NCBI GenBank assembly: GCA_017303715.1
Contig: JAFLBZ010000027.1
Span: 1 to 61,254, forward strand
DNA from: Rhodothermia bacterium
GTDB lineage: Bacteria; Bacteroidota; Rhodothermia; Rhodothermales; UBA2364
Direction: 5' to 3'
DNA: 61,254 nucleotides
Shown here: positions 1 through 8,174 of the stretch, in pieces
How the letters are laid out: the number at the start of each line of letters is the position of its first letter
Numbering within the stretch: the stretch's first letter is position 1
Program-made: the position numbers and the translations under genes
Notes under the pieces: generated by a model
The model's database searches: none
The model's input: the letters and a program-made list of their open reading frames with translations, nothing else
Told to the model about the DNA's origin: nothing

Positions 1-363
1 AAACACCTTCCCTTAAAAGGCTGGTCATAGCATGGCAATCATTTTCGGTTATGCCTATTTCTTGAGCTATTTGTGCATTTGACAAGTTTAAACTCATCAA
101 ATACAAGCAAATAATCCATATTTTTAAGGGCTGATGATGCCCTTGAAATATTGTATTGGTCAAATCATCAAAGTATTTTGAGCAAGTTTTACACTGGTAG
201 CGATAACGGTGTTCGCAATTGTTGTGATGTCCATGACGTTTATGCTCTTTACTTTGACAAAATGGGCAGTTTACACCCTCTGACCATCTAAGTTCTCGAA
301 CTTTTTCGTAACATAACGGTCATCTACTATATCTTTTATTCTAAATAAATCTTGTAGTTGCAT
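1..363 (-). pseudogene. IS1595-family transposase N-terminus, frameshifted and partial
   Basis: Reading from an ATG at 363, about 21 codons run in one frame. The frame must then shift by -1 at the run complementary to 301-306 (AAAAAG on the minus strand) to enter the zinc-ribbon frame. That frame shows CPFC, an H/C-rich linker, CKTC and then TIFQGHHQPLKIW, the usual zinc ribbon followed by the GT-F-x-PL-x-W pattern of IS1595 transposases, and an HTH-like stretch with NAQIAQEIGIT. The DDE domain would lie beyond position 1. Both sides of the shift resemble the family, so the break is inside a once-intact gene. It could be an indel, an assembly error or, less likely, programmed slippage. Confidence 0.65.
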
Positions 364-413
364 CTCTTTTTTTTTACAAAGATACGGCAGCAACTTGAAA
401 TCATAATTGAGCC
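1..413 (-). mobile_element. IS1595-like insertion sequence, partial (cut by left window edge)
   Basis: The minus strand encodes the N-terminal zinc-ribbon part of an IS1595-type transposase and then runs off the left edge. The probable outer end is near 413: on the minus strand the element would begin GGCTCAATTATG, and plus-strand coding similarity to a DNA methylase resumes at about 414-420. The true terminal repeat and target duplication cannot be checked because the other end is outside the window. Confidence 0.6.
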
Positions 414-419
414 TTTTTT

Positions 420-1037
420 TTGACAGCACAACAAGTTAAAGACTTTGGTATTCCCAAAGAATTTCTAAAACGTGCCGTTGGTAGAACAAAAGATGCAACG
501 GAAAGTATTTTGACATTGAAAGATGTTGAAGCATTGGAAAAAGAAAACCGCCCGACATTTTTACTCTCAATAAACGGACAAGAAAGTTACCCAAAGTCAA
601 TAACTGACTATTTGAAAGTCGGAGAAGAAATGGGACTTCCTTCACGTTCACTAATTCAGCAAAGAAAACCTTGGTATAAAATGGAACAACGTAAAGTTCC
701 ACCATTGTTGTTTGCTTACCTCGGCAGACGAAATACACGCTTTATTAAAAACGAAGCAGGTGTATTACCATTGACAGGTTTTCTTTGTGTTTACCCAATC
801 TATGACGACCAAGAATATATTGACAATCTTTGGACAGCATTAAATCATCCAGACACGTTAGAGAACTTAAAACTCGTTGGTAAAAGCTACGGTTTAAAAG
901 CAATAAAAGTTGAGCCGGGCAATCTCAACAAACTTTCAATCCCCGAACACATTGTTGCACAGTTTAACTTGAAACGACCATACAAAAACGCTAACGGGCA
1001 GTTTGATTTTTTTCGTGAACCAAAGACAAGAATATAG
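420..1037 (+). pseudogene. 3' fragment of a DNA adenine methyltransferase (TaqI/Eco57I-like), truncated by the IS
   Basis: The 205 codons resemble the C-terminal, target-recognition part of N6-adenine methylases of restriction-modification systems. Visible hallmarks are IPKEFLKRAVGRT near the beginning, the QQRKPWYKME segment and LLFAYLGRRNTRFIKN followed by LPLTGFL. The SAM-binding and NPPY-type catalytic motifs, which lie upstream in this family, are absent. The frame is open only back to a stop at 408, and similarity appears to continue through the T-run at 414-419, so the only start is an improbable TTG at 420. I read this as the tail of a longer gene separated from its 5' part by the insertion sequence. 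No partner endonuclease is visible. The function is probably lost unless the rest lies beyond the element. Confidence 0.65.
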
Positions 1038-1052
1038 GGCGTCAAAAATATA

Positions 1053-1163
1053 AGCGGCAGGTAACAGCGGTTTGGTGTATTGGTGCGCACGGTGTTTTCT
1101 TGTGACCGTTTTTCTCCAAACTTGGGTAGTCACGAAACATCTATCCGCGCACGTTCTGCCGGA
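1053..1163. repeat. Inverted-repeat-rich segment after the methylase fragment
   Basis: CGGCAG (1055-1060) pairs with CTGCCG (1156-1161), and GTTTGG (1070-1075) pairs with CCAAAC (1117-1122), giving a nested imperfect hairpin of about 110 bases. It lies just after the stop codon of the methylase remnant. It could be a terminator relic or the border of a mobile cassette. There is no T-run and I could not fit the integron attC consensus. Confidence 0.35.
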
Positions 1164-1222
1164 CATTGTGGAGGCTGTTTGATGAACCCGAAAGCCTTAT
1201 GTTTGCGGGCTGCACAAGGTGA

Positions 1223-2359
1223 TTATTGGGTCGTATTATTATCGCCAGCGTTTTGTACTTGTTCTGCTTCTCTTCTTTGTTCCGCCCGGCGAACCCGCAT
1301 CAATGCCTGATATTCGGCAGCGCGTGCATTATGCTCGCCGAGGGTTCTGCTAAAAAGGTGTCCGCCGGTTCCATCTGCTACAAAGTAATAAAAATCGTGT
1401 TTTTCGGGGTTAATGGCGGCTTTCACGGCATTAAAGGAGGGGTTTGTGATGGCACCCGGTGGGAGTCCGGGATGGATGTAGGTGTTGTATGGGTGAGGAA
1501 AGGCATAGTCTCGGTAGAGCAAGCGGCGCATGATCCCACCGTCGGTCTCCATAAGGGCAAATTGCACGGTCGGATCTGCTTGTAACAACATGCCATCACG
1601 CAATCGGTTTGAGTAAACACCTGCAATTCGTGGTTTTTCGACATCCTTTCGGGCTTCCCATTCCACAATACCTGCTAAGGAAACCACTTGATCCATCGTC
1701 AGGTTTCTATCCTTCATTTTGGCCTTCATGTCTTCGGTGATGCGTGCGGCAAATTCGGCTTTAATCCGGCGAAGGAGCGGTCGTACTTTGGTTCCCCAGA
1801 AAACATTATACGTTTCAGGCATGAGGTAGCCAAACAAGTAAGAAGGTGTTGTGTTGAGTTGCGCCGCAAAGGCTTCGTCTTTCAATGCCGCAAAGAACTC
1901 GGCTTGTGGAATCTCTAATTTTTTTTCTAAGACCTCCGCTACTTTTTTGGGGCGCCATCCGGGCAATAAGGTAACTTTAATGGGGGTTTGATCACCATTT
2001 TTGATTCGGGAAATCATCGTCCAATTCGATACGCCAGATTTAAACTCGTAGTATCCCCCTTTGAAGGAGCGTCGTGCGCCCGTCATGGTGGCCAAGACTT
2101 TAAAAGACATTTCGTTTTGGATAATTCCTGCATCGCGTAGGCCACGCAAAACACCATCAAAGCCACTGCCGGGTTTGATTTTGGCGCCACGAACCCCTTG
2201 ATAGGATTGCGTATTGTCACTAAACATAAAATACCCAACGATTAGCACGAAAACGCCCAAGCCAATTCCGAATGGTTTGGCAAGTTTTTTGAGTAAGGAA
2301 GGCTGTGCAGGTTGAGGGTTTTGGATGAAAGGCGGGGTTGGTGTGGGGGTATCAGACAT
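1223..2359 (-). CDS. mltG: Endolytic murein transglycosylase MltG
   Basis: A membrane-anchored lytic transglycosylase that cuts nascent glycan strands and so terminates peptidoglycan chains. The 378-residue protein has a short Pro-rich cytoplasmic N-terminus, one membrane segment at about residues 30-47, a LysM-like region, and the YceG catalytic domain. The catalytic Glu is probably E233 in the GIVEWEA motif (family consensus IVEKE), followed by YSNRL (249-253), LQADPTVQ, the NTYIHPGLPPGAITNP signature and the C-terminal FVADGTGGHLFS. The length is normal for the family. Its ATGTCTGA start overlaps the end of the chorismate mutase gene by 8 bases, so translation of the two is likely coupled. 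It is the last gene of the minus-strand tsaD cluster. Confidence 0.93.
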   Translation of the reverse strand: MSDTPTPTPPFIQNPQPAQPSLLKKLAKPFGIGLGVFVLIVGYFMFSDNTQSYQGVRGAKIKPGSGFDGVLRGLRDAGIIQNEMSFKVLATMTGARRSFKGGYYEFKSGVSNWTMISRIKNGDQTPIKVTLLPGWRPKKVAEVLEKKLEIPQAEFFAALKDEAFAAQLNTTPSYLFGYLMPETYNVFWGTKVRPLLRRIKAEFAARITEDMKAKMKDRNLTMDQVVSLAGIVEWEARKDVEKPRIAGVYSNRLRDGMLLQADPTVQFALMETDGGIMRRLLYRDYAFPHPYNTYIHPGLPPGAITNPSFNAVKAAINPEKHDFYYFVADGTGGHLFSRTLGEHNARAAEYQALMRVRRAEQRREAEQVQNAGDNNTTQ

Positions 2360-2699
2360 TGTTTTCGCTTAGTTGTCGTTCAAGGGAGCGTGTTTCATCA
2401 ATAATCCGTTCATACAAACGCCGAACGGCTTGGTTGGAAAGAGGGCCTGGGTTGGCAGCTGTTACATTGTTCAAGACATCTTCCTCTCTTGCGGGTACAT
2501 AAACCGGAAGTCCTACCTTGCGTTTGATGTGTCCAATGGCCACCGCACAATTTGCGCGTTCATTCAGCAAGTTAATCATCAAACGATCTATGGCGTCTAT
2601 TCGGTCTCGCCAAGGGATCAAATCTTCTTGGGTAGGATGCTCCGGTGTGATTGGCGTTACCGCATCTAAACGCAAAAGTAGGTTGGAAGCGTCGGACAT
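2352..2699 (-). CDS. Chorismate mutase, AroQ (all-helical) class
   Basis: A stand-alone monofunctional chorismate mutase, converting chorismate to prephenate for Phe/Tyr synthesis. The 115 residues fit one AroQ domain. Aligned by spacing to the E. coli P-protein domain, R31, R48, K59 and the R71-E72 pair fall at the positions of catalytic R11, R28, K39 and E52. The C-terminal helix carries E107/Q109 near the position of Q88. There is no signal peptide, so it is cytoplasmic. No prephenate dehydratase or DAHP synthase is fused or adjacent. It overlaps mltG by 8 bases and is probably co-transcribed with it. Confidence 0.88.
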   Translation of the reverse strand: MSDASNLLLRLDAVTPITPEHPTQEDLIPWRDRIDAIDRLMINLLNERANCAVAIGHIKRKVGLPVYVPAREEDVLNNVTAANPGPLSNQAVRRLYERIIDETRSLERQLSENNV

Positions 2700-2781
2700 T
2701 TTATAACGGGGTTATGAATAAAGTTGAAATTACGACCATTACCGAGGCATCCCACATCAAAAATAGATGGATGAGGTTTTT

Positions 2782-3291
2782 TTAAGGTTGCACCACTACT
2801 TCTGTTGGATGCAAAAGTTTCTCCATTCTGAAGTTATCCATCCCCACGCCGCGCACCAGAACAGTCTGGCGGGACACCACTTCAAAGCCAAACGTATTGA
2901 AAAAGGGCTGCGCTGTAAGGCTAACATCAGCATACAAGCGATTTAATTGCCAGACGTGCGCCTGTTCCAATAGACGCTTCATGAGTCGGCTTCCAACCCC
3001 TTGTCGTTGGAAATTGGCATGTACATAAAAACAATTTAGATAGCCATCAGGTGCAATTTGGCCAAAACCAGCCATTTTATTGGCAATTTCTACAATATAC
3101 GTTTGTACGGGCGGCTGAAAAACCATTTTCCAGCGTTCAAGGTCGGGCGGGTCGGGCGCCCATGCTGTAATTTGTTCGGGGGTATAGTCTATTGCGTTTA
3201 TCCGTCGAACGGTCTGTGTGAACAGTCGGATGAGTGCATTTTCGTCCTCCGACTGCATGGGACGAACCTTGACTGGTGTTTTTGGCGTCAT
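2782..3291 (-). CDS. GNAT-family N-acetyltransferase
   Basis: A 169-residue single-domain acetyltransferase of the GNAT fold. The acetyl-CoA pyrophosphate-binding motif is R96-Q-G-V-G100-S, preceded by the beta-4 strand with LNCFYVH. The C-terminal FFNTFGFEVV is the typical beta-6/alpha-4 end. The substrate cannot be deduced; the closest layout is that of small YafP/ElaA-like proteins. The start follows the tsaD stop by 23 bases on the same strand, and a 20-base near-perfect tandem repeat fills that gap. Confidence 0.85.
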   Translation of the reverse strand: MTPKTPVKVRPMQSEDENALIRLFTQTVRRINAIDYTPEQITAWAPDPPDLERWKMVFQPPVQTYIVEIANKMAGFGQIAPDGYLNCFYVHANFQRQGVGSRLMKRLLEQAHVWQLNRLYADVSLTAQPFFNTFGFEVVSRQTVLVRGVGMDNFRMEKLLHPTEVVVQP

Positions 3292-3331
3292 TGATCAAAC
3301 AGATAAATTATTGATCAAACGGATAAATTGG
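3292..3331. repeat. 20-base tandem duplication between tsaD and the acetyltransferase
   Basis: Two adjacent copies of TTGATCAAAC(A/G)GATAAATT(A/G), one base-pair change apart from the last position. The right copy contains the last codons and stop of tsaD and the left copy contains the start region of the downstream acetyltransferase. It looks like a slippage duplication that lengthened the intergenic spacer. Confidence 0.7.
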
Positions 3332-4328
3332 GCTGTGCATTGAGGGATAATGGACTTGTGATCCCCGCACGGAGTTTGAACAATCCGGTAATACCAATCA
3401 TGGCGGCATTGTCCATACAATATTTCAGGGCTGGAATATGGACGGAAAAGCCATGTTTAAGCCCAGCCTCGGTAATTGCTGTACGCAGTGCTGAGTTTGC
3501 CGAGACGCCCCCAACGACCGCCACGTGTTGCAAGCCCGTTTCAGCAATGGCACGTAAGGTAGGAGCCAATAACATATCAATAATGGCGGCTTGGAACGAG
3601 GCACACAAATCTGGTAAATGATGGGTCGTTTCATGGTTGCGTTCTTCGTCGGTCATGCGGCCCAGATGATATAATGTGGCGGTTTTGATGCCGCTAAAAG
3701 AAAAATCGTAGCCCGGTAAGTTGGTGCGCGGAAATCGGATGTACTTGGGATTCCCTTCACGGGCCAATTTGTCAATTTTGGGGCCACCGGGATAGCCTAA
3801 TTCCAATAATTTGGCCACTTTATCGAAGGCTTCTCCGGCTGCATCGTCACGGGTTTTGCCAATTTTGGTGTGCCGGAAACCTTCCTCAACTACGGTCAAC
3901 TCGGTGTGTCCGCCCGAAACGGTGAGGCACAAAAACGGAAACTTGGGCGGATTGTCTTCCAGAAAGACGGAATACATGTGCCCTTCCATGTGGTTTACCC
4001 CAACAAAAGGCACGTTTTTAGCCATTGCAAAGGCTTTCGTAAAGCTAAGCCCGACCAATAAAGAACCCGCCAATCCGGGACCATAGGTTACGGCAAGGGC
4101 GTCTATCTCGTGCCGAGAGACCCCCGCTTGCGCCAAAGCTTTTTCTACCACGGGAACAATGCGGCGCTGATGGTCGCGGGAGGCCAGTTCCGGAACAACG
4201 CCGCCAAAACTGCTGTGAATTTCCTGAGAGGAGAGGATAGAGGATCGAAGGTGTCCGTCCAAAAAAACGGCGGCGGCAGTATCGTCGCAGGAAGACTCGA
4301 TGGCCAAAAGTACACGAGGATTGTTCAT
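3315..4328 (-). CDS. tsaD: tRNA N6-adenosine threonylcarbamoyltransferase TsaD
   Basis: Transfers the threonylcarbamoyl group to A37 of ANN-decoding tRNAs, with TsaB and TsaE, in the cytoplasm. The start at 4328 gives 337 residues and places the family-typical LAIESSCDDTAAAV immediately after a short MNNPRV; an in-frame extension to 4403 has no family similarity. Metal ligands H113 and H117 are visible in VNHMEGH, with GGVVPELASR (42-51), TYGPGLAGSL, the GGHTEL loop, FSFSGIKT and the C-terminal CMDNAAMIG (third metal ligand Asp). It heads a minus-strand cluster with the acetyltransferase, chorismate mutase and mltG. Confidence 0.95.
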   Translation of the reverse strand: MNNPRVLLAIESSCDDTAAAVFLDGHLRSSILSSQEIHSSFGGVVPELASRDHQRRIVPVVEKALAQAGVSRHEIDALAVTYGPGLAGSLLVGLSFTKAFAMAKNVPFVGVNHMEGHMYSVFLEDNPPKFPFLCLTVSGGHTELTVVEEGFRHTKIGKTRDDAAGEAFDKVAKLLELGYPGGPKIDKLAREGNPKYIRFPRTNLPGYDFSFSGIKTATLYHLGRMTDEERNHETTHHLPDLCASFQAAIIDMLLAPTLRAIAETGLQHVAVVGGVSANSALRTAITEAGLKHGFSVHIPALKYCMDNAAMIGITGLFKLRAGITSPLSLNAQPNLSV

Positions 4329-4593
4329 GCTAAGTGGATGCAATGCTGAAGAAAGGTGGCTTCTTGGGGATAAAGCATAAAATACAATGCCATTTTGTGC
4401 CATACCAAACGAAATTCTTTTCAGGAGCCTTTAAATAATAGGCATTTTTACCCACAAAGCGAAGGTGACTTGGGTTACTTTATTTTAGAGGATGAAAAAA
4501 AAGATTAATGGATACAATAAGCAAACACGTTAAGCCGTTTTTGTTAAAAAGCAGGTAACTGCATAGCGACCAACCCTTAGAACATCGTAGCAC

Positions 4594-5196
4594 ATGACTT
4601 GGTCGGACGAAGATTTAATTACCGCATACCTCGAAAAAGGAGACGAGCGGGCCTTCGGTTTGCTTCTTAGCCGCCATCAAGAGCGTGTTTTTAGCTATTT
4701 GATGGGTATGGTGAAGGATGTGAACATCGCCAACGACTTATTTCAAGACACTTTTCTGCGCGTCATTTCCGCGTTGCAGGAGCGTCGTGGGTCGTATCAG
4801 CAACAAGGCCGTTTTATCTATTGGGTTATTCGGATAGCCCGAAACACCACCTTAGACTACCTACGCACACGCAAAAAGTGGAAAGATGTGGCGGATGCCG
4901 AGGACGACGAAAACAGCTTCTGGGATCGCCTCTCCGACGATGCCCCCAATGCTGCCGATCTGATGATGAGTTTGGAGCAACGGGAATGGTTGGAGGCTTG
5001 CATTGCGCAATTATCGCCCGAACAACGCGAGGTTTTGCTTATGCGTCACGATGCCGGCCTAAGTTTTAAAGAAATTGCGGTACTCACAAACTGCTCCATT
5101 AATACAGCGTTGGGAAGAATGCGTTATGCACTACTCAACCTGCAAAAAATAATGGCACGAATGGGAAAGCCAGAATTGGTGGATTTAAACGAATAA
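4594..5196 (+). CDS. ECF-type RNA polymerase sigma factor
   Basis: A 200-residue group 4 sigma-70 factor. Region 2 covers about residues 24-95, with FQDTFLRVI (core binding and -10 melting) and WVIRIARNTTLDYLR. Region 4 covers about 139-190, with LSPEQREVLLMRHDAGLSFKEIA followed by an HTH (NCSINTALGRMRYAL) for -35 recognition. No region 1 or 3 is present. The next gene, 19 bases downstream, encodes a membrane protein in the place where an anti-sigma factor is expected, so the sigma factor is probably released by an envelope signal. The regulon probably includes its own operon, but no ECF promoter could be assigned with confidence. Confidence 0.92.
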   Translation: MTWSDEDLITAYLEKGDERAFGLLLSRHQERVFSYLMGMVKDVNIANDLFQDTFLRVISALQERRGSYQQQGRFIYWVIRIARNTTLDYLRTRKKWKDVADAEDDENSFWDRLSDDAPNAADLMMSLEQREWLEACIAQLSPEQREVLLMRHDAGLSFKEIAVLTNCSINTALGRMRYALLNLQKIMARMGKPELVDLNE

Positions 5197-5215
5197 CGTA
5201 GGGAAACAAAACCCA

Positions 5216-6028
5216 ATGCGCGCTACTCACCCAAATATTACAACAATGACTATGGACAAACGGTTACAATTGGTACAACACCTTTATGGTGAAGCGGATT
5301 CTTCCGAGCCGTTGACCGAGGACCGTAAACTACGTTCAGAGTTTGAGGATCTCTTGGCTGTAAAAACGGTTTTGGATAACTTGCCCATTAGCGCTGCCCC
5401 TAATCCAGCCTTGTTGGCAAACATCATGGCACACGCCAAAGAAGCTGCCCAAAGCACTTCTGGCCTTTCACCGGAAGCTGCCTTGCCCGTTATCACCTTA
5501 CTTTATGGGCAAAACCATCTTCCGGCAGATGTCATTCTTAAAGACGAGGCGCACCGCAAAGAATATGCACAACTTTCGGTAGCTAAGGCAGTATTGGAAA
5601 ATCCTCGTGAGCGGCAACAGCCCAAGCCGGAGGTGCTTCAGAATATTCTTCAGGCGGCGAAAACCGCACAACCGCGCCCACATCTGCGCCTTTTAAGCTT
5701 GGAAAACCGCCTTATCCATCAACCTATAGCCCGTTGGGTGGTGGCGGCCAGTGTGGTTTTGGTGGTCATTGGCGGCTTTTTTACCCTTCGTCCATTTATG
5801 GGGATACAAGAAGGACTGGCCGGCTTGGATGGGCAAACGATGGAAATCTATGAACCACCGGTCTCCGAAAGGGTTTTTTCGTGGGATGAGCGTCCGGTGT
5901 ATAGTACCATTTCGCAACGGATGGAACACCTCGAAGCCCGTGTCGAGGATGAGTGGGGAAATACGCCCGTTCCTTTAGAATATACCCGAAACCATTCCGG
6001 AAATATCCGAAATGGAAGTTCTAGATAA
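5216..6028 (+). CDS. Single-pass membrane protein, probable anti-sigma factor
   Basis: A 270-residue protein just downstream of the ECF sigma gene. About 180 cytoplasmic residues precede one membrane segment at about 182-202 (WVVAASVVLVVIGGFF), with a short extracytoplasmic tail. The N-terminal part contains two related copies of one module: LYGEADSSEPLTEDRKLRSE...PNPALLANIMAHAKEA and LYGQNHLPADVILKDEAHRKE...PKPEVLQNILQAAKTA. There is no zinc-binding HxxxCxxC, so it is not a classic ZAS anti-sigma factor. The function is inferred from position and topology only. Alternative starts are at 5246 and 5252, and the long N-terminal dozen residues look less structured. Confidence 0.6.
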   Translation: MRATHPNITTMTMDKRLQLVQHLYGEADSSEPLTEDRKLRSEFEDLLAVKTVLDNLPISAAPNPALLANIMAHAKEAAQSTSGLSPEAALPVITLLYGQNHLPADVILKDEAHRKEYAQLSVAKAVLENPRERQQPKPEVLQNILQAAKTAQPRPHLRLLSLENRLIHQPIARWVVAASVVLVVIGGFFTLRPFMGIQEGLAGLDGQTMEIYEPPVSERVFSWDERPVYSTISQRMEHLEARVEDEWGNTPVPLEYTRNHSGNIRNGSSR

Positions 6029-6073
6029 AAAATAACCAAGACGATAACCACCTTTTATATGGTTTTTAACCCT

Positions 6074-6826
6074 ATGAAAAGATTATTTAAGACGAACTAT
6101 TTGCTTCAGGTTTCTTTGTTGCTGATGTTCCTGCCTTTTGCTTCTTTGGCACAACGTGCGCCAACGTCGGTTGCGCGCCCTGCTCGGCAAGCAACAACAC
6201 ACCTTAATCCTGCCCAGATGCAAACCTTTGTCATTCGTGACGGGAAGGCGTATTTGAATGGTAAACAACTCACGGGATCACAACTGCCCACCGATTTAGA
6301 CCTGCGTGGATTAGACGTAGAATACATGTTCTCGGTTGGGGTTGCGCCTGTCATCCAGATCAACAATAAAATGTTTACGGTTGAAGGTGGAAGCCTCTTG
6401 GCGATGACGCGACAGTTTAAAAACGAGGCCGAATTTGGCTTGTTTATGGATCAGCAAACCGAGCAGTTCGGGCAATTACAGCCCATGATGACGCCTTTGG
6501 AGAGTACCAAGCAAATGTATTTTCTCCGAAACGAGGCGCCAGAGCTATACCAACGCTTCCAACGCGAACAGTGGTTGGAGTTGCAATCGCAGCGCTTGGC
6601 CGTAAAAATTAGGGTCTCTGCCGAGAGTGAACAGCGGTCTCAGATGATGAGTGAGTTGCGCAAAACATTGGGGAACATCTTTGACCTACGACTCGAAAAC
6701 CAGCGCGAAGAAATCCAACAAATGAACAACCAACTCATCATTTTGCGTGCCCGTCTTCGCGACAAGGAAATGGCCCGCGAACGCATTATTCAACAACGAT
6801 TAGAAGAGTTGTTGCAAGACCAATAA
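6074..6826 (+). CDS. Exported coiled-coil protein of the sigma-factor operon
   Basis: A 250-residue secreted protein of no recognised family. The signal peptide covers about residues 1-25 (LLQVSLLLMFLPFASLAQ), a start at 6074 being preferred to 6059. A short module follows with DGKAYLNGKQLTGSQLP and the acidic DLDLRGLDVEYMF, and the C-terminal half is charged and helical, with a heptad-like stretch rich in Q/R/E (NQREEIQQMNNQLIILRARLRDKEMARERI). A similar DGK-x-x-LNGK motif is present in the next gene, so the two are probably paralogous in their N-terminal halves. The position suggests that this is an envelope effector or sensor for the sigma/anti-sigma pair. Confidence 0.6.
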   Translation: MKRLFKTNYLLQVSLLLMFLPFASLAQRAPTSVARPARQATTHLNPAQMQTFVIRDGKAYLNGKQLTGSQLPTDLDLRGLDVEYMFSVGVAPVIQINNKMFTVEGGSLLAMTRQFKNEAEFGLFMDQQTEQFGQLQPMMTPLESTKQMYFLRNEAPELYQRFQREQWLELQSQRLAVKIRVSAESEQRSQMMSELRKTLGNIFDLRLENQREEIQQMNNQLIILRARLRDKEMARERIIQQRLEELLQDQ

Positions 6827-7070
6827 TGATAATGATGAACCAAGTGCTTGTATTCCTTTGATAACTTCCTTTGTTTAAGTTCATATATTTTAGAAACATA
6901 ACCAAGGTGATAAACTTTTTTATGTCGGGAACGTGTTTTAGAAAAACGGCTCCATAAAAGAATATCACTCGTCTTGGTGTTTTTGCTACTTCCCACCCAT
7001 TAACATGCAGAAACATCACTGTTTACCCTTTCCACCCTTTTTTTTAATCAAAACGGAGGTTAATAACCCC

Positions 7071-8099
7071 ATGAAGTACCCTTTTTTGATACGTAGTCTT
7101 GGCGTGGTTTTGGTTGCAGCCGGACTATTTGCATTGCCCGTATCGGCTCAAAATCCGGCTCCCAAAGAACACAAAGAGAAACGGAGCACAATCCGAGTGG
7201 TGGATAATGGTGTCGAGCGGAGGTTGGAGGTTGTAGAAAAGGATGGCAAGGTTTTGTTGAATGGCAAACCCATTGAGCAAGCAAATCCCGAAGACAAAGA
7301 ACTTTACCACCAATTTAAGGTGGAGGACACATTGGACGGCGAACGGGTAGATCGTACCATTACCTTTAATCCCAAAGAAAAAGAGAATGGTCAAGAAGAA
7401 AAAACCGTCGAGGTCACCATCGGTGAAGATGGTAGCGTCACAACCTCGGATAACAGAGAAAGACAAAGAAATACGACCGTGAAAGGACGTAAGAAAGGTG
7501 GGAAAGAGGTGAAAGAAGAGAAGAGGGTCACGGTGACGATTGGAGACGATGGGGTAGGTTCTGTTCTCGTGACGCCTGAAGAAGAGGAAAATAATGAGCA
7601 TGTCTATCGGTGGAAGCGTAAATCCGCAGATGGAAAGGAAGAAGACGTTTTTGAAGAATTTCCGCGTATGAGGACTTTCCGGTGGGAAGGTGGCGAGCCT
7701 TTTCGTCAATTCAGAATGGCTTTGCCCAAAGGGGGAGCATTCCTACGCGAAGGCCACCCATTTGGTGAAGTGATGGACGAGGTACGGGTAAATATAGAGG
7801 AGTTGCGAGGTAGCGAATTTGCAGAGGTTGCACGTTTAGAGCGGGAAGCGCGTGATTTGTCGCGCCAGATCAAACTTGCAAAAGATGCCGAAAAAGCAAT
7901 GTTGGAACGCGAATTGGACGCTAAACTAAACGAGATCTTCGATAAAAAAACTGAAGCACGCCGTAAAAAAGTGAGCCGATTGGAAGAAGAATTAAATGCC
8001 GAACGCGACCAATTACGTGCCCGCGAACGCGCCCGCCGCGAGATGATCGAAAGACGGAAACAGGAACTCCTGCGTGGTAGCGATCCACTTTCGTGGTAG
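7071..8099 (+). CDS. Exported charged coiled-coil protein, sigma-factor operon
   Basis: 342 residues, with a signal peptide ending at VSAQ (about residue 26). An upstream in-frame start at 7005 is less likely because GGAGG at 7056-7060 precedes the ATG at 7071. The mature protein starts with VDNGVERRLEVVEKDGKVLLNGK, continues with acidic beta-rich repeats in which VTIGEDGS and VTIGDDGV recur (about 115-175), and ends in a long basic/acidic helix (about 245-335). Like its neighbour at 6074-6826 it carries the DGKxxLNGK motif and a coiled-coil C-terminus. Its function is unknown. The spacing of 244 bases may contain its own promoter. Confidence 0.6.
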   Translation: MKYPFLIRSLGVVLVAAGLFALPVSAQNPAPKEHKEKRSTIRVVDNGVERRLEVVEKDGKVLLNGKPIEQANPEDKELYHQFKVEDTLDGERVDRTITFNPKEKENGQEEKTVEVTIGEDGSVTTSDNRERQRNTTVKGRKKGGKEVKEEKRVTVTIGDDGVGSVLVTPEEEENNEHVYRWKRKSADGKEEDVFEEFPRMRTFRWEGGEPFRQFRMALPKGGAFLREGHPFGEVMDEVRVNIEELRGSEFAEVARLEREARDLSRQIKLAKDAEKAMLERELDAKLNEIFDKKTEARRKKVSRLEEELNAERDQLRARERARREMIERRKQELLRGSDPLSW

Positions 8100-8125
8100 T
8101 TTAAGGACTATGCTGTCTTAAGATT

Positions 8126-8160
8126 ATAGCCGGAGTTTTTAAAAGCTCCGGCTATTTTGT
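8126..8160 (+). terminator. Intrinsic terminator after the sigma-factor operon
   Basis: ATAGCCGGAG (8126-8135) pairs perfectly with CTCCGGCTAT (8146-8155) across a 10-base T/A loop and is followed by TTTT. It lies between convergent genes and probably also stops minus-strand transcripts. Confidence 0.85.
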
Positions 8161-8174
8161 AGCCTCCGTAGCCG

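Noticed and set aside
1053-1163. Integron attC site
   Set aside because: The paired core sites (RYYYAAC and GTTRRRY) could not be placed at the correct ends, and no integrase is in the window.
4329-4593. ECF-type autoregulatory promoter before the sigma-factor gene
   Set aside because: A GGTAAC-like -35 is present, but no convincing -10 element at the correct spacing was found.
7125-7709. 194-codon minus-strand open frame
   Set aside because: Antisense of the secreted sigma-operon protein; its Phe/Leu-rich product is the mirror of Lys/Glu codons.
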